NCBI GenBank assembly: GCA_016781725.1
Contig: JADDPU010000459.1
Coordinates: 1 to 8,254 of the forward strand
Length of the DNA: 8,254 nucleotides
Direction of reading: 5' to 3'
Origin: Rubrobacter sp.
GTDB taxonomy: Bacteria; Actinomycetota; Rubrobacteria; Rubrobacterales; Rubrobacteraceae
Part shown: piece after piece, positions 6,458-8,254 of the stretch
How the letters are laid out: each line of letters begins with the position of its first letter
Position numbering within the stretch: the stretch's first letter is position 1
Made by a program: the position numbers and the translations under genes
The notes under the pieces: generated by a model
Database searches by the model: none
The model's input: only the letters and a program-made list of their open reading frames with translations
Told to the model about the DNA's origin: nothing

Positions 6458-7087
6458 ATGGACTACCACGAGCGCATGATGGAGTATTACGAACGGCGCG
6501 CCGCCGAGTACGACGACGCCTATCTGGGAACCGGAGCCTACTCGGGGCGCAAGCGACCAGGTTTCGAGGAAGAGCTCACGCAAGTGACCGCCCTTATAGA
6601 GGGCTTGCCCCCGGCTCATGTGCTCGATGTCGGCTGCGGTACGGGCTTCGTGACCCGGCACCTCAAGGGGGAGGTGGTCGGTCTCGACCAGAGCGCGGCG
6701 ATGCTTGAGATCGCTCGGGGGCGGGTTCCCGAAGCCACCTTCGTACGGGGCGACGCCTTGGAGCTGCCCTTCCCCGACAACGCATTCGACAGGACGTTCG
6801 TTGGGAACCTTTTGGGAGTCCTGATGCCCCCCGAGCGGGCTGTGCTGATCGAAGAGGCGAGGAGGGTTGCGTGCGAGCTCGTCGTCTTCGAGACCTCGGC
6901 AGCCCTGGCGGAGAAGGCCGAACAGTGGCAGGTACGCGCCCTCTCAGACGGCTCGGGATACAAGATCTACCGACGGTACTTCGCGGCCGGGGACCTTGCC
7001 GAGGAGCTCGGCGGCGGTCGTGTCCTTTTCGACGGTGTCCACTTCGTCGTGGTCGCTAGCCAAGAAGCGGATCTTGGGCGGTTCTAG
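6458..7087 (+). CDS. Class I SAM-dependent methyltransferase
   Basis: 209 residues with a Rossmann-type methyltransferase core. The glycine-rich AdoMet loop is at 55-63 (VLDVGCGTG), and the acidic residue ending strand 2 is D77 in GLDQSAAMLEIARGRV. Residues 98-111 (GDALELPFPDNAFD) match the motif that contacts the adenine, as in UbiE/Methyltransf_11-type enzymes. Later strands are less conserved (LVVFETSAAL, HFVVVA). Such enzymes methylate small molecules such as lipids, quinones or metabolites; the acceptor here is unknown, and the helical N-terminus (YHERMMEYYERRAAEYDDAY) is the usual cap. The ATG at 6458 follows GAGGCGGG closely, with AAGGAG (6438-6443) 14 nt away. A possible -10 TATGAT lies at 6423-6428 without a good -35. 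The gene lies between two copies of the intergenic element. It ends in TAG at 7085-7087. Confidence 0.9.
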   Translation: MDYHERMMEYYERRAAEYDDAYLGTGAYSGRKRPGFEEELTQVTALIEGLPPAHVLDVGCGTGFVTRHLKGEVVGLDQSAAMLEIARGRVPEATFVRGDALELPFPDNAFDRTFVGNLLGVLMPPERAVLIEEARRVACELVVFETSAALAEKAEQWQVRALSDGSGYKIYRRYFAAGDLAEELGGGRVLFDGVHFVVVASQEADLGRF

Positions 7088-7126
7088 TCCAGGCAACGCG
7101 GCTAGCTTCCAAGAACCCCCTACACG

Positions 7127-7167
7127 CGAAGTGCGTAGAATCCTTCCAGGCGCTTCGGTGGATAGCC
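7127..7167 (+). repeat. Intergenic element copy C, hairpin
   Basis: CGAAGTGC (7127-7134) pairs with GCGCTTCG (7150-7157) as 8 bp with one T-G wobble. Within the loop GAA (7138-7140) faces TTC (7144-7146). The core CTTCGGTGGATAGCC (7153-7167) overlaps the right arm, as in copy B. A second small inverted repeat, CTACACGC/GTGCGTAG (7120-7138), overlaps the left arm. It lies 39 nt after the methyltransferase stop and 70 nt before the next gene. Confidence 0.45.
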
Positions 7168-7212
7168 TTTGTTCCATATGCCCCGCATCGCTGCGTGGCA
7201 TCATGTGCTTGT

Positions 7213-7239
7213 AGGAGGATCGTCGTGGGCGAGTGAGTG
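7213..7239 (+). promoter_or_regulatory. Consensus ribosome site with a 3-codon leader ORF
   Basis: AGGAGG (7213-7218) stands 6 nt before GTG 7225, an ideal distance. That GTG opens only GTG-GGC-GAG-TGA, in the same frame as the downstream gene. The TGA (7234-7236) is directly followed by GTG 7237, the first possible start of the membrane protein, which is 18 nt from the ribosome site. This arrangement suggests terminate-and-restart translation, or a recent stop mutation that shortened the gene by four codons. Confidence 0.45.
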
Positions 7240-7833
7240 GCTCTTGTGTCAACTTCGACTCTCATCCGGTTGGGCGGGTTGGCTGCCATGGTGGGGGGCG
7301 TGCTGTTCCTGGCGTTCCCACCCTTGGCGTTCTCCTTCGCGTTCTTGGCGTCCCCACCCTTCGGTGCCCACCAGGCAGCGTTCAGCTTGGTAGTCGTTGC
7401 AGTACTACTTGTGCCCGTGGGGATGGTGGGCTTTCACATCCTGCAGAGGCACAGCTACGGGCGCATGGGCTTGGTCGGCTTCTGGCTGGTCGTCTTAGCG
7501 TCGTTGGTGGTGGCGTTGGGCGTTGCAGATTTCTTTGTATGGGGGGACTTTTTGCAGGACGAGCCGCCCGTGTGGCTGGGATTAGGACTGCTGATTTTGT
7601 TGTTGGGGTTTGTGCTCTACGGAGTGGCTACCCTGCAAGCCAGAGTGCTGCCCCGCTGGTGTGGGGTGGCTTTTATCGTCGCTCTGCCCGTCGCGCTAGC
7701 GGTGGGTGCCCTACTGGGGCCCTTCGCTTCGATGTTCATAGTGTTCGGCATCGCGTGGCTAGCGCTGGGCTACGCACTGTGGAGGCGAAGGGCAGCGCTG
7801 GCAGAGCAGCAGCCCCGGCGGCGGGTGCGCTAG
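7237..7833 (+). CDS. Six-helix membrane protein, unknown function
   Basis: 198 residues from GTG 7237; GTG 7246 is an alternative. Predicted helices lie at about 10-36, 46-66, 78-100, 112-132, 141-160 and 163-182, with an Arg-rich cytoplasmic tail (183-198). It has no clear catalytic or transport motif. The charged or polar loops are short (FGAHQ, QRHSYGRMG, WGDFLQDEPP, QARVLPRW). It resembles the general type of small actinobacterial membrane proteins of unknown role, but I cannot name a family. Helix 1 contains a near repeat of 21 bp spaced 36 bp apart (7305-7325 and 7341-7361), which encodes FLAFPPL and FLASPPF. An in-frame stop lies immediately before the start, so the frame cannot extend upstream. 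Element copies C and D flank the gene, and it converges with the minus-strand gene at the right edge. Confidence 0.75.
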   Translation: MALVSTSTLIRLGGLAAMVGGVLFLAFPPLAFSFAFLASPPFGAHQAAFSLVVVAVLLVPVGMVGFHILQRHSYGRMGLVGFWLVVLASLVVALGVADFFVWGDFLQDEPPVWLGLGLLILLLGFVLYGVATLQARVLPRWCGVAFIVALPVALAVGALLGPFASMFIVFGIAWLALGYALWRRRAALAEQQPRRRVR

Positions 7834-7845
7834 GGCTGACGATTT

Positions 7846-7881
7846 CCCAGAACACCTGTTCCCGACGTTGGGTGGATAAAG
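7846..7881 (+). repeat. Intergenic element copy D
   Basis: GAAC (7850-7853) pairs with GTTC (7858-7861) over ACCT. CCCA (7846-7849) can pair with TGGG (7869-7872) outside it, leaving CCGACGT bulged. The core GTTGGGTGGATAAAG is at 7867-7881. The copy sits in the 72-nt gap between two convergent genes, 12 nt past the stop of the plus-strand one. Confidence 0.4.
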
Positions 7882-7905
7882 GGTTATGAAATGCTCGAAG
7901 GAAGC

Positions 7906-8254
7906 TCAGGATGCGGATCCGGGGGCAACCCTACTCCGCAGGCGTCCTCCCAGCCTCCCACCGAGGAAGCCCATCAAAACCGCGATCGGAGAAACAACGC
8001 AAAGCCCCACGGTCACTATGAGGAACTTTTCGGCGTCGTCTAACGGCGTACCGCTTGCCTGGTTCAAAAGCAAAGCGAGCGTGTTCGCCGATGCCCATGC
8101 CAACTCGACCGCCACTACCACCGCCCCGCTCGCCGCCCCGTTAAGCCCCGGCGACGAACGGGCCACCAAGCCGACCACGAGGCCGCCCAGGAACAAGGCC
8201 AGAGGGAAGGCGGAGAGTAAAGAAAGCAAGCTTAGGGCGTCGTAGATGGCCGCG
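7906..8254 (-). CDS. Small membrane protein, N-terminus beyond window
   Basis: The frame is open from the right edge to a TGA at 7908-7906, giving 115 visible residues. The sequence AAIYDALSLLS at the edge reads straight into the body of the protein, so the true start lies outside; the TTG at 8229 is unlikely to be the start. Three hydrophobic helices are visible at about residues 7-30, 33-58 and 70-94. The last passes into a glycine-zipper-like, basic end (GFLGGRLGGRLRSRVAPGSAS). The loop NQASGTPLDDAEKF is the only polar segment. I do not recognise the family; a channel-like or structural role is possible but not shown. Confidence 0.65.
   Translation of the reverse strand, partial: AAIYDALSLLSLLSAFPLALFLGGLVVGLVARSSPGLNGAASGAVVVAVELAWASANTLALLLNQASGTPLDDAEKFLIVTVGLCVVSPIAVLMGFLGGRLGGRLRSRVAPGSAS

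Noticed and set aside
4991..7881. Integron attC sites and a gene-cassette array as the explanation for the repeated elements
   Set aside because: Copy D has GTTGGGT, which fits GTTRRRY, but the others read CTTGGGT or CTTCGGT. The hairpins are shorter than typical attC sites, the genes are in mixed orientation, and no integron integrase is present.
1..8254. tRNA, rRNA, riboswitch and CRISPR signals
   Set aside because: No T-arm-like GTTC motif with matching acceptor stem, no regular repeat-spacer pattern and no recognisable riboswitch core was seen by eye; a covariance-model scan could not be run.

Overview
The window is high-GC bacterial chromosome, most likely from an actinobacterium. The HD-GYP-like membrane protein, the GTG/TTG-rich starts and the gene style resemble Rubrobacter, but that genus assignment is an inference, since no rRNA or other marker gene is present. 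It is an accessory-type stretch of short, mostly single-gene transcription units in mixed orientation. No complete mobile element, CRISPR array, rRNA or tRNA was seen.

Left part (1-1334): a minus-strand gene with a PD-(D/E)XK nuclease-like core runs off the left edge. It is followed by a truncated, frameshifted C-terminal piece of a tyrosine recombinase on the plus strand. By eye this end is less GC-rich than the genes to its right. Together with the recombinase remnant this suggests an old insertion or recombination junction. About 320 bases without a gene follow; they hold a hairpin and a 12-bp palindrome.

Middle (1335-5040): a complete DHA3-type MFS exporter (+), a small soluble protein of unknown function (-), and a seven-helix-like membrane protein (-) whose cytoplasmic HD-GYP-like domain has lost several metal-ligand positions. 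Upstream of the last gene lie a credible promoter and about 600 bases without a convincing gene.

Right part (5041-8254): a Nudix hydrolase (-) is divergent from a CDA-fold nucleoside/tRNA deaminase (+). Then come a class I SAM-dependent methyltransferase (+), a six-helix membrane protein (+), and the C-terminal part of another membrane protein (-) running off the right edge. Four short, related intergenic sequences with a shared core (CTT[G/C]GGTG[A/G]ATA or GTTGGGTGGATA) occur here in the same orientation. Two of them close a clear two-tier hairpin. This element family is the least explained structure in the window.

The genes do not form one obvious pathway. The Nudix/deaminase pair could plausibly act together on nucleotides, and the exporter, methyltransferase and membrane proteins look like independent units. 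No clearly new multi-gene system is evident. The best leads are the dispersed hairpin element and the degenerate HD-GYP receptor.
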